Shown piece after piece: positions 27,612 through 40,200 of a stretch of 64,000 nt of DNA. The notes beneath the pieces were generated by a model. That model made no database searches. It had not been told where the DNA came from and worked only from the letters and a program-made list of their open reading frames with translations. The stretch comes from Taeniopygia guttata (Eukaryota; Chordata; Aves; Passeriformes; Estrildidae): NCBI RefSeq assembly GCF_048771995.1, contig NC_133026.1, forward strand, positions 94,208,501 through 94,272,500. Reading direction: 5' to 3'. How positions within the stretch are numbered: the first letter of the stretch is position 1; every line of letters begins with the position of its first letter. The translations under genes were made by a program, and so were the position numbers.

Positions 27612-29503
27612 CTGCATGTATTCATGCAGTTTGCCTCTATGCCTCTATTGCCTCTGTGGAAATATTTGTAGAATCCATTAACTGGGACAAAAATTAATAT
27701 ATATTTGTTTAGCATTGTAGACTATCATGAAAGTAATGCATTTGGTGGTTGGATTCTCAGGGATGCGCTGGAAATGCAGCCCCAACAAATTAAAGATGTG
27801 AATCAAAAAGTCAAGAATTAAACTGCATTAAAAAGTATTACATGGACACTCCTAGCAGGAATTTCAGTTTCCTTAATTCAATCTGCTTTAGTTCTCCTTG
27901 AAAAATAAATAAATTAAATTAAGGCCACTTTAGGATTTTAATTCTGAATAAGAATATCCAGATAAAAGTGTAAATAAATTAAACTAATACACCTTAAAAG
28001 ACTCATTCATATGCATTTTCATGAGGTAGCCTCCAGAAACCTTACCTGATTCACATGTGGTGTTCAGGGCAAATTTTTAAAGGCTGACACCTGCAGCTCC
28101 TTTCTTATCATTTACTTTTGTCTCTGTGTTGTTGCCCACAGTCAGCAGATATTAAATGAGTGTCCATTTCTCCAGTCACTGCCTTAATTAAAACTGCCAT
28201 CATTTGCCACTGAGGTACCAATTTTGGGAAAGTAAGTGTGTGATAAAGGGGTGGATACCTAGAAGGGAAAATGTTGCTTAATATGCATGGTTTTTTTAAT
28301 GGGTTTTTTCTTCCCTCAAAGACACAAAAATGAGGGGTTATTTTATATTTGCAGCCAAATTACACTAGAGTTATTGCTTAGGCAAAGAAATGAAGGAACA
28401 AAATGCCAAATAGGTCTCCCAACAATAATAGTTTTTTAGTTGGTGTATAAGTAGAGAGGGAAGCAAAGGCTTAAGAAGGGATAGAGCTTCAGTATCCAAC
28501 ATGGCAGTGAGCAGCTTAGCCACTGGACTGTCCCAAGAAACATGGGGAGGATGGTGATGTGTCACCCAGAGTTTTGTGACCATGTCTTAGGGAGCACCTC
28601 CTGGGACTTCCTCATACAGTGCTGATGGGAAGCACCAAGCCAAGCACCAAGTACACAGACCTCTAGATTGTTTTCAGGGATCAATATGTGAGAATTTTGC
28701 AAAACAGGTCATGTCATGGTGGGATTTGCAGCTTCTGGGTCACAAGATAAAGAGATCAGCCTAGAAGAAGGTTTTGCAAAGGGTGATTGTAAGGTAATTT
28801 TGTGATTAAGATTATTCTTGGGTAGCTGACCCTGGACATATCCCATGCAAGTGAGGGTATGCTGGGGAACGCACAAAAAGGGAAAATTGAAAAATTATTA
28901 AAAAAAAAAATTTACATGCTTTGCATGAATTTTCTTTGAGGTATGGGTCTGTCTTTGACACCAATGCACATCAGTGTATTGTGTCTGTCACCTTTACCAT
29001 TTTTTTTTTACCAAAAAATTGATTTCTCTTTGGATTATGGAAGAAAATATTTATATTTTGGACTATGAGGCTATCGACTAGCATTGTCAATTCTGTTTGT
29101 TTTTCAATGAGACATCAAAACTCTCTTCTTAACAGCTGTTTATTATGAAGTGCAGAAAAGAGGTTGAAATTTGTTGTCTATTAATGTGGAGTGAAAGTAA
29201 CATGTTCACATCAAGCACTCACAAGCTCATTTTTAAACATTAAAATACACTATATTCAGCATAAAATACAGTTAACATTAGAAACTTCAGTTTTCATTAC
29301 TATGAAACAAAAGCAATAGGCCCTGAAATTGTGACAGCACAGAGCCACAGCTATAGGGCCATAAATGAAGTACTACAGGGAGCATTAGTCTGTGGGATGG
29401 TTTCTGAAAACTAATGAGCTGCAAAAATTGCTGAGGACAGAGAATGCTATCTTGTTAAAAAAGGTCTAGTAGTTAAAATAGATAGGGAAATAACCACCTT
29501 TCT

Positions 29504-29735
29504 TTGTACTTTCCTTTTAGTTTCAAGGCTTTCAAGCCAAATGTTCTGGCAGTGCAAAGCTGCCATTCTCTGGTGTCTAGGAAGGTGGTGCTAAACTACA
29601 AATTATGGAAAAAGCTGCGGTACCTGCACGCCCTGCAGCTAAAGGACTTACTGATGGTTATTGCCTTCTTAAAATCCCAAAAGACTGTAGAACGAATGCT
29701 GTAGGAAGTAAAAAAAAAAAAAAAAAAAAAAAAAA
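29504..29735 (+). other. possible retrocopy ending in a 26-base poly(A) tract
   Basis: A 66-codon open frame (29504-29704) containing NYKLWKKLRYLHALQLKD ends in a stop, and six bases later a run of 26 A begins (29710-29735). A coding-like end followed by a long A tail is the pattern of a reverse-transcribed mRNA, but I do not recognise the protein and see no clear target duplication. It could equally be a simple A repeat beside a chance ORF. Confidence 0.2.
29710..29735. repeat. A26 homopolymer
   Basis: Uninterrupted run of 26 A. Confidence 0.95.
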
Positions 29736-32478
29736 GTGAATAGGCTTAGGATACTATTATTTATAATCTCCCGATGAACTTCCCAGTTCAGTGTTAGGAA
29801 AGCTCAATCCTTTCTGCAGCATCTCTCACTTTTGTCATGTGAGAATCAAGATCTGCTCTCAACTTTGTGGCTTTTAGGCTGTTTATATTGTAGAGCAATG
29901 CATGAGTGCTCCCACTCACAGCACACACTGTTTGCATCATAAGAAAGCTGCATCCAGCTCAGAGAAATATATTGTATTCTTCATATGAATAAAGAATTTC
30001 ATACTGTCCCCAAGTGATGGGCTTTGTTCTGCTATGCATAAAATTCTTCGGTTTGACGTTTTTCAGCCTGAGTTTAAAAGTGAGCTTCTGCTTCTGGTCA
30101 CGTTCTTTTTTTCAAGTCTGAAGACTTTTTCACTAAAACCAGAGATAATTTGCAGTGCAAGCATGTGGGAAGTACAGAAATACCAGGTTTGGGCTACTGA
30201 ACACTTTGACCCTTCATTATCAGTGCTAATATTACCAGTTTCCTATAAAACTTTCTATAAAATAATGGACTTTTTTGAGGAGCAGCCTGCGAGAAAAGTT
30301 AATAGTGTTTGTTTCCTTAATGGCGTGACATATTATCAAACAATTTCCTTACTCATCACTTTAATAGACAGAAGTGATGAGATCTTCTTCCTGGAAAAAT
30401 GGTTTCAAGTACTGACTTGAAATGTATCTAAAAGTCAAGGATTTGTGAAAATAGTTTTCTGGTTTCATCAAACTCATTGTTTTGTTCAGAGGGCTCCTGC
30501 TCACTTGCCCAGGCTGTCTGCAGCTTCAGTTCCTTACCTGATTCTCACAACATTTGGTACAGGTGATTATTATAGCAGAGAGAAAGACTAAAATACTCAC
30601 CCCTGGTCCACAGGAGAAAAGGGTGATAGAATCAATCATAGAAACAGTACTTTTTGATTGCCAGCTCTGTACTCATTACCTATTTGTGTGATGAAAAATA
30701 TCTATATCATTACTAATATGTTCTTTCTACTAAGTAAATTATTTCAGTGTGAAAGTGTGACTTGCACATAACCTTCTATGAAGCAGTGGTAATGTAATGT
30801 ACAGGCAGTTCCAAATATGATATTATTTCTCGTCTTTAAAATCCTACTGAGATCTGCACGGAATTGCTGCAGAAAGCATGGCCTGAGGGACGTGTGTGGC
30901 ATGAAGAGGTCTAAAAACCAGCCTGCAGTTGGCCTCTAGCAAACAGCCTTCTATTCCCTGAGAAGAGATGAGTTAGAGACAAGAACAATCCCTGAGGCTC
31001 CAAGACTGAGAAGAATGTATTTTTAGAAAGCCATCAGATGTTTGCCATTTGAAAGCTGGAGACTCCCACGAGCAGGACACCAGCTGGCACAGCAGCAGAA
31101 CCCTTTATAAAAGTCATCACAATGACCTCAACAGGGAAATGTATGTGCTGGCTCCTGTATGTCCTGAACTCTGTGGCAAGGGGTAGCAATGTAACCACAT
31201 CCAAATGGGCACACAGCAGAGTATTGAATGCTCTCACACAGCAAGATTGCTCATTGGTTAAAGCTTTGCCTGGTAATGTTCACAGAAGCCTGCTAAATCT
31301 AAAAACATTGATTTCAGTCCACAGAATACATATAGTTTTCTTGATGTTTCATTTTTTAGAGTATTAGTTTTCCCTTGATTTTAGGTATGCATTGATATTT
31401 ATGTTGTGGTGGATAGTTATTTTGGAGACATTATGCAGGAACACTCTGTTTAGAAAGCACAGAGCTTGTCCTCTGTAAAAAGCAAGTCCCTATGTCACAT
31501 CCCTTGTGTCAGTAGCACAGCATGATGGCTATAGCCTGTAGGTAGATGGGGCTGACTGTGACATTGATGGTTGTTTTAGGACTAATACTTCCCACATGAA
31601 AAATGCATGTTTTCACAGAAGCACAAAAGCCATGTTCACATACTTCCACTTCTAATTCCATCCCAAATGCTGGCAACCACCAGCAAAGCAGGACTATTTT
31701 ACTGGTCTTTACCATTATAATGCAGGATAGCTTATCAAGAAGGAACTGCCATCATGATTCACTCAGTACAGAAGAGATTATAATTGACTAGTTCTAATCT
31801 TGGCACAAGTCACATCCTTTTGCTTATCTGATTTCTTCATAATTCACCTTGAAGCATCTGCCACTGAGAGCTGTCTGGAGCTTCTTACCTGTCAGTCATG
31901 GAAGGTTTAGATGGAGTGCTGGGTATCAGTTAAAAATGAAGGTGTCAATCAGACTCATCACCCAGAATTCAAGACTTGTTTGTTCCATGTGGCTTACGAG
32001 GATCACAGTGCTCTCAGGAACATCCCTGGAGACCAGCTCTGCAACATGACTTGGACAGTAATGGGAGGTGTCTGTTTTGGAATGGCCCTAGAAGCCAGTT
32101 TATTTTGATGTTATCTGAAAAGCTTTCAAGATGAAGACAAGAACATGAATATATACATATATGTAGATAGGCATTATTTTGTCTACATAATATATATTCC
32201 ATAAAATATATGCTCCACATTATATATTTATAATGGTTTTTAGGGCTATATATGTATAAGGACAATGAAGCTGGTGAAGGGTCTAGAAAGTGTCTTATGA
32301 TGAGAAGATGAGAGAGATTAGCTTTTACTCTGCTAAATTAACCATAGGTAAAGACATGCATACAGAGAAGTTAAGCACAGTAGTTTGAAGGAAAAGAGAA
32401 ATATATGCAAAGGCTGGCAGGACTCCCCACAAAAAAGGTGTTAAAAGAGAAATTCAAGGAAAATAAGCTGAAAAATAC

Positions 32479-32494
32479 AAAAAAAAAAAAAAAA
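32479..32494. repeat. A16 homopolymer
   Basis: Uninterrupted run of 16 A in the intergenic region. Confidence 0.9.
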
Positions 32495-35400
32495 TTAGCA
32501 CAGCAGGACATTTTTCATGGATGTTTTCAGGGAAAAACAGTTGTGGCTTATGAGGCTTTTATGTTCAAGGCACTTGATAGAAAGCTGCTGTTTTAAATCT
32601 TGAGATGCCTCGGTTACTTCCTTTCCACCACCATTATCCCTACACCAGTGTCAGACTCCTGAATGTGCTGGCTTTGCAGCCACACAGAGGAGGGGAGGAC
32701 ATCTGTACCTCACCAGGTATCACACCAAAAATCAACTGGTGACATTTTGCAAACCTGCACTCCAACAGTGGGATTTGTCTCCATTTTATTAAAACAGGGG
32801 ATAATGCATGGCCCCAGACAGCGTACAAAGTAACAATTCACTTCCAGCTCCTTTACGGAGGTTATAGCGCTAATGAAGCAAATCACATCTCAGGGAATAT
32901 AGCCATGATTTAGCATGTGTATAACTATAATAAAATGTTGTTATGGCTGAGATTATGTTTCTAATGGAAAAAAAGAAGAATTAGGATTGAAATTGAAAAA
33001 CAACCCAGTTCCCATAAAAGGTAAACATGTGCTTGGATAAAAGGTTAATAGAGTTAATTGTGGGGAGTAATACAAGACAGCCACTCATGCTAAAGATGAT
33101 AATTGTGATTCTGATAAAGGGGAATTGTAATTAAATAGAGGTTGGATAAACACGATTATCCTGAAAAGGTTTCCCAGCACAGTACCGGGAGGTTTTAAGA
33201 TGTGGAGGCAGACGCCTGTACGTGATCTGGAATTAGAGACACCACTGCTGCCAGCCTTGCTGGGTGCTCACCACTGCGGCACGCTGCCCACGCTGCTGCT
33301 CTGGCCAGCCAAAGGCAGTAAATTGAGCTAATTTTGAAGTTTAGTTCACCTGCAACACTAACTGGCAAGTGATCTTCCTGGCTAGCTCACAACCCCCAAG
33401 ATTTCTCATTTCTGCTGGTGCTCATTTCCACCCCCATCCTGCTGTGGGGGGAGCAGCTCTGGGTGCTGGCCAAGGTTGATCTGCCGCAGGACGGCTGTGG
33501 GCTGGAGCAGGTGAGGGCATCCCTCCCATACTATGCTTTTTACAGAACTGATAGAATTTGTTTACATGGATATTAAAATGAAATGCAGTAGCTTGATCCT
33601 GAACCATGAGAAGCAAACAGAGGCTTTCCACACTGAACTGTTTTACTGAAATGGGTATCTTTGCTTAATATTTTTATTTGCTGAGTTACAAATGTTCCAC
33701 AATAACCTATACAAGACAAAAGGAATCAAATATTCTTCCCAGGACAACCGGAATAATTCCAAAAAAGCTTTTTTGTTTTTGTTTCATTTAAATTGTGAAA
33801 CATTTTTGCTATATTTTCAACTTTTAACTATATATCATTAAAAATATACTGAATTCGAATACAGGATGGTATTAATTCATATTTTTCTATAATTACAATA
33901 GATTATTTTACATTACACATACAGAATAAAAAACCCTGAGAAATTACTAAGAACAAATACTTCTGCTATTCAATTACTTATAGCACTGTTTGGAATCACT
34001 GTGTATCATAATGATATACATTCCCACATGCCTAAGGAAAATTTCTACCAGAGCAAGTGAACATCTCTCTAGGGACTACACAATTTTTCCCCTCTCAAAA
34101 AAAGAGAGGGAAGATCTTTTTGTTTTCAAATTTTTGTTTTTCCAGTGCCAACTGTATTCCAGATCTTCAAGCAGACTTCACAACCCCATATACAGAGACC
34201 TGTTATGAGCCCTTACTGTCACCTTTAAGCTTGCTCCTTCAAACTTTTTTCCTTTTAAATATTCTCCCCAGTCTCTGCACTTGCCTTATGTACTTCTGTC
34301 AGTTTAAAAGCTGCAGTGAATCCTAAAAGTGGGCTTGGACTCAAAACATGTCCTCAATGTTTTTTGGGCATATCTACAGCACTTTATGTTGCTGACTATA
34401 TACATATTGAAATAATCCCACAAATATTAGGGTGAATAGCATCCATTGTGATAATGAATGAGACTGAGAGCAAAGTGAATTGAAATCACTTGTAGAAACC
34501 CCCAGCACATTTTCTTTGGCTTTTTATCTCTGCAGCTGGCACGTGATACAATAATTGTCTTACGCACATTACTGTCTTCTTTGCTCGTCAAGTGAGTTTG
34601 TTAAAGTTTCTTGTACCAGACATGCATTTATTTGCAACCATTTCTAAGATCATGACTCTACTGCCTAAATCAGTTGCTGAAACTTGAATTCCGTGCATAA
34701 AATATTTAGGTATCAAGGTTATTTTTAAACTCAGTCACGTACAACACCTTCACTTCCCTGCATACTAGCTCTTTGCAAGAGCTTCTGTTTATCAAAGCTT
34801 ATTGAAAGAGTAATAATTTCTCTTTTTTTATATTTTAAAATTTCCACTGAGTTAATTTCCTGGAGGGATATTTCTGTCGCTGTACAGGAAGTATACAAAG
34901 GACCTAGAATCAAACACAGGTCAGAGATGACACAGTAGCATTATTCCCACAAAGCACCTCTAAGGATATTGGCTGCCTATGGTGCATACACAGGTTTTGG
35001 CATCTATAACAATTAATGTAGATATGGGAAAGTTAAGTTGTACACCTACCTAAAACACATTTGGAATGGTTTGCCACAGTGTTTCTGGAAAAACAACCTT
35101 TCACTGGTGAGTGACATATTTTCATTTCCTAAAGGAGAGAGGGGTTTTGAGAACATGTATTTTTATTAATTCTGCAACAATCAAAACTGAACTCTGGAAA
35201 ATGTGTTTGATTTCTATGAAAATGTCACCCCTTTGGCTCTGACTTGCTAGTAGTGATTTTTTTCCCAATGTTTTATTAACATGACACTTTTACTTGAGAA
35301 AGTAACTGGCACATGCTGTAAATTTTGTGTTCTCTCAAGAGAAAATGAAGCAAGAGCTTTAAAAAGGAAACAGTGAAATGGTTCCTGCTTGTGTTTACCG

Positions 35401-35962
35401 ACAACTGAAGGCGAACCTTTCAGTTATTTTACTGTCTTTCCAGCCTAACATCCTCCAGTGAGAGGATGGAACACTGAGCTCCCTGCCATGGAGAAGGATC
35501 TCTGCATGACTTACTGGTAGTGCAATGATCCAGTGAAACAGTGGCAGCTTCATAAGGAAAATTGAGGATAACACACTTCAGAATTACAAAAAGGGTGGTC
35601 TAAAACATGATGTTTAATCTCAGTGAATGCAGCTGCTCCCCTCCAGTGCAAACTACCACCAGGAAAGGTGATATTACACAAGAGATCAAAGTTCTCTATT
35701 CCAGATGTCTTATTCAGCTAATCCTCACCTAATTTTGATTAACATGTCTCCATATGTGTTTGCATAAAACAGAATTTAAGAAAATTTTGTAAGCATGGGT
35801 GACAGCCCAGTTCATAAAAACCAAGAGAACTTCAGCCTCAGGAGGAATATGGAAAGAAGTTATCAGTTCCCGGAGCTGTAATACTGAAGTTTCAAGGGGA
35901 TTAAATACCCTTGCTGATGATAGGTATCTAGCTAGTACAAAGCTGATAAATCAAGCTATGAC

Positions 35963-35977
35963 TTTTTTTTTTTTTTT
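35963..35977. repeat. T15 homopolymer
   Basis: Uninterrupted run of 15 T. Confidence 0.9.
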
Positions 35978-36380
35978 CCTCACTGATGAGGTGTTCCTAA
36001 AAAATAATTCCAAAAAGCTTTCCTCCAGTGAGACTGGAAAGCATTTGATCCTTGTATTTGTCATTTGTTCAAATTAAGAACACCAATACATCTAAGGTCA
36101 GAAAAAGGTGGATTTCTTCTGCTACTTTTTGTCTTCATTCTATCAACCATATTCTCAGCTTTTTCACAACAGAGAAGTGATGTCCTTCACAGCTGTCTCT
36201 CCCATTCATGAAATATACAGAAGCATCTTGGTAAATCTGCTTAGCTAGCAAGGTGATGCAGGCAGTAAAAGAAAACAAAGTGGAACACTTTACAGACCAA
36301 AGACATGCCCTGATAAACACCATATGTGTGTTTATAACATGTAGATGCAGACATGGTGGGAGAGAAGTTTAAATGGAATA

Positions 36381-36512
36381 TTGTGGTTTTCAAAATATTT
36401 TGAAGGTAATGTCCAATCCAAATCCCCCCTGACACAGCTTGATGCCATGTCCTATTGTCCTGTCACTAGATGCCTGGGAGAAAAGGCCAACCCCTACCTT
36501 GCTACAACCATG
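36381..36512 (-). mobile_element. CR1 LINE fragment, reverse strand
   Basis: The plus strand reads as the complement of the CR1 ORF2 3' region: CTGACACAGCTTGATGCCAT, then a stretch matching the usual GTCCTGTC...TGGGAGAA and CCTTGCTACAACC signature. It is diverged and truncated at both ends. It lies just past the likely TIMM21 3' end and may fall within its 3' UTR if the distal poly(A) site is used. Confidence 0.8.
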
Positions 36513-36753
36513 TGGAGCAGAATGGCAAACACTGGAAAGAGCAGATAGTAGTGATATTCTGCTGGTAATTTATTTAGAAGACACCAATACTGAAGTCTTT
36601 ATCTTCAGTTGTTTGTCATGGGTGTATGCCTCCACCATTCCTATCCTTACATGCCCAGACCTCTTTTGCATCACTAACATTTTACCTTCTTACCTACAAA
36701 GCTATCCAAAATGAAAACAGTAGAGTTCTGTCTACAGTTAAACTACCCCTTTC

Positions 36754-36759
36754 TTTATT
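36754..36759 (-). terminator. candidate TIMM21 poly(A) signal
   Basis: AATAAA on the minus strand (TTTATT on the plus strand), about 355 bases past the TIMM21 stop codon. A second AATAAA is at 36569-36574. Which one is used cannot be told from sequence alone. Confidence 0.35.
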
Positions 36760-37112
36760 GCAGTGGAAGTGGGAAATCCAAGCCAAGGAAGACAAAAAAA
36801 CTCCATCCAAACCCAAAACGTTGGAAAACTCAGGTTTTGGGTGTGCAGCAGTATTATCCAGCATTATACTGTTTATTAGGAGACATTATTTTCCTATGTC
36901 AAGAATATCTGCCATGATAGTTCTGCTATATTTGATTGGTTTCACTTTATATCACATATCTGTTATTATCAAGAGTCTTTAGTGGAGGCCCTGAGAGGCT
37001 GCTTCCCTTAACACAGCTGTGAGACACAATTGGCAACACCACACAATCCAGATGTAGACTGGTTACAACGACATCTTCCAATGTGAAATAAGGCAGCAGC
37101 TTTGATCGTTGG

Positions 37113-37205
37113 CTATCTGTTGTCCTCTATGACAATAGTTCTTCTTGGATAGGTCTCAACATCTACAAATATGTAGCGAACCTCAAATCTTCCTGTTTCA
37201 AGATT
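37113..37205 (-). CDS. TIMM21: TIMM21 coding exon 6 with stop
   Basis: Codes the last 30 residues ([20 protein letters not shown], then [10 protein letters not shown]) and a stop at 37115-37113. The acceptor is TCCTTTCCAG. It ends a few residues shorter than human, which has SQDD after EDNR. Confidence 0.95.
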   Translation of the reverse strand, partial: NLETGRFEVRYIFVDVETYPRRTIVIEDNR

Positions 37206-40200
37206 CTGGAAAGGAAAAAAAATCAGATTTTTTTTTCTCTTTGGTAGTTTAAATTCAAGACTAAGCTTTTCAGGTGTATCACGCAATTGTACATACCTCT
37301 TTGACTTCCACATGGACTGTTCCCTGTTTCCCTGATTCAGTGCCCTCAATATAGAACTTCAAACGCATATGTTTCAGTCCGTCCTTTATGTATTCAATGT
37401 GACTAAAAACAGCAACACACAAAAAAAAACCCAACCACCCAGCAAGAATACAGATTATATGCTAGTTAAGTCTTCAAATTTAAACTTACTTAGAGGAGTT
37501 GCTTACTTATTTTGTAAGAAAGTGTATTCCGGTGGTGTCCTTATGCTACCTTGGCTTCCTTCTCTACTGCTCCTCTCAAGCTTTACTGTGAGTGCCTAAG
37601 GACTAGTGGAGTTAGAAGATCTAATTAGCTGCTGAGGATTGAGAGATCAAATGCTTAAATGTCCTCACCCCAGTCCTCCCCTCAAAACTGAAAAGCAATC
37701 CACTGCTGAAGACTATGGAAATTCCTTGTATTTATTCTAAAAAAAAAAAAGATTTGGAGCCCAATATCTAGAAAGAGACCCCATGTCACCAAGACTTCTG
37801 GAATTTTTTTAGGCACTTAAACTAAGTTATCAAGCCAAAACACACACAACATGTTTTTTCAAATTAATTATCAGGTTGGTTAAACCACATCAAAACAAAC
37901 AGTTTACTATGTGCTTTACTTACTTTGGCAATAATTTTGTTCTGCTGAAATTGTGTAACTTTGTCACTGATATGAGATCTCCAACCTAAATGCTGGTATT
38001 TAGACTGGAGTTGAGTTATGCTCAAGTATTAAAAAAATAGCACATGGCTTTCAAAGTGACCACTTTGGGAAACTAAAGATCCCATAAGATTTCAGGTGCC
38101 AGTGTATGTTTCCTACTGAAATTATTAACTGCTGTTTAGCACCAATCTCTGATTTTCATCAGTCATGCCCAGGTACACACTGTGAAATAAACTTCCAATC
38201 CAGTTTAAAGTGACATGATGGGGTAGAGAGAACAAATACGAACAAAGAGCCTTACTCCAGTAAATTTACATTCAAGGTGTTCATACACAAAAAACCCCTG
38301 TAAATTTTTGAGATAAATATTTAAGATCATTTTTATACTGCAGATGCAAACTCTACAATCTTACACAGTTCTCAGCTCAAAAATTTATTTAAAACACAAG
38401 GCATCAAAATTATGGAAATATTTGCTTATTTACAGACATATCCTCAGAATGTTTGTGCACATCAATTTCATTTAGTAGCTTCACTTTAAACATTATTTCA
38501 CAGCTTCAACCAATAAAAGTCACTTTCCTCAGACAAAATAAAAAAATCTCAATTTCTTAGTTCAACCTGTGTCTGGGTTTATGTGTCTCATCCTGTGATA
38601 CCTCATTGAATATATTCTTGCCAAATAAGCTAATTAAGCAGGGAGGACTTATATGTTTTGTAAGAAATAATTTTGTTGGTTCTTTCAAAAGGAAAGTAAT
38701 AGACACACTCATGAAAGGTTTAGGTGATAGATGTTCTGTTAAATACACAGCAGAGGTGTTGCCTCAAGTACCAAAAAGCATTTTGCTTATCAGCTCAGTA
38801 CAGTTTCAGACTATAAACTTCTGTCAGATTACTGCTCCCCCTATGCAAGCCTAGGCCTCTCTACTACTCTTTTCAGACTCATCCTATTTTTTGGAGAGTT
38901 CTATGTCTACCATGATGACCATTGTTTGTTTTGAGGCACTCAGAACTGGAATTTTATATTGTATGTACATAGTACTTAGTGGTATACGGCACTAAGTATA
39001 CAGCAAAAAACATCTATGTTCAATCAAAAGCGACAGGATTTGTCACATACAGTTCATCACTCTAGAACTAACTTCTGATCCAAAGATATCTTTGCTGTAC
39101 AAAAACTGATGTCTTTATGGGGCAAACACCAAGGGGTACCTGACATGCTGTCGTCTTCCTCTTCTTGTTGCCTCTCCGTAGCCTTTGATAGAGTCACCAA
39201 AAACACTAATTATCTACAAGAGAAAAGAGGTTTGAGCTGTCAGAAGGGATCACATACAAAAAGCTTTTCCAGTATTAGCTCATGCCTCTCCTGGGAATGC
39301 ATCTTCTTTTAACAAAATGCCCCTGGTGAATTTAATGTGTCAAGAATACAAGTGTCAAGAATACATCTGTGGCAATCTTGTGTGAAGAGTGCTTTGTCTA
39401 AAGTATTTTCAAAATCCAGTTTCACACTGAGTTTTGTTTATATCTAGCTATGATGACTGTGTGATCCCATTACTGTTCTCCACCTGCTTTCCAGTTAGCC
39501 AAATGAAGAATTTAAATTCCTGGGTATCAGTGCAGTGCCTCACAGAATGACAGAACCATAGTGAAGTGCCACAATACAGTAAGTGTGCTGAGAAAAGACA
39601 TCAGGTAAGATCAACAGAGCTTAGTGGGACCAGTTGCCTCTCTGACCCACAGAATTCAAGTGCTACATTTAAGAGGCACTCAGAAAAGTCCCAAAAACTT
39701 TCTGTATGGTGACACAAGCACATGCTCTGAAGGGCAGACTGTATTTCCATCAGTTTTTGTGCTGCGGCACACTCACTTGGCTTCTAGCAGGCTAGTTCAC
39801 ACAAGCTCAATGCTTGCACTGTCTTGGACTAATGGAGGCTCTGCTCTGGAGCTGACACACCCCATGTCAACTAAAAGCACTGGCAGAACTGCTAAAGCAC
39901 CAAGTGGGTCTTCACATAGCTTGTGAGATTCCTTACACAAAGTTTTCACTTGAAGAGAGACAGTAACTACTGAGAGACACAAACTTATGCCTAAAGCTCA
40001 AAAACCAACCTCAGGATGAGATCTGCACTTCTCCAAGGCATCTCCATAGATCTTATTTGGACTAGAAGAAGAGAATAGCTCTTTAAAAATCACATAGAAC
40101 AAACCACCTGTAACAGAAACAACATCAGATGGAATGAAAACTTATCAAACCAGATGGAATTAATGAAAAGTGTCTTCTGATAAAGAATGTAATTTTAAAA

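Larger units (their letters stand above)
25201..36380. other. intergenic, no gene recognised
   Basis: AT-rich. Includes a possible retrocopy near 29.5 kb, an AT-alternating stretch at about 32,138-32,255, and well-ordered AT-rich sequence at 32,850-33,200 that might be a conserved non-coding element. Confidence 0.6.

Noticed and set aside
30034-30420. 128-codon open frame in AT-rich DNA
   Set aside because: Composition is Phe/Leu-rich as expected of T-rich DNA. No similarity recognised and no splice or promoter context.
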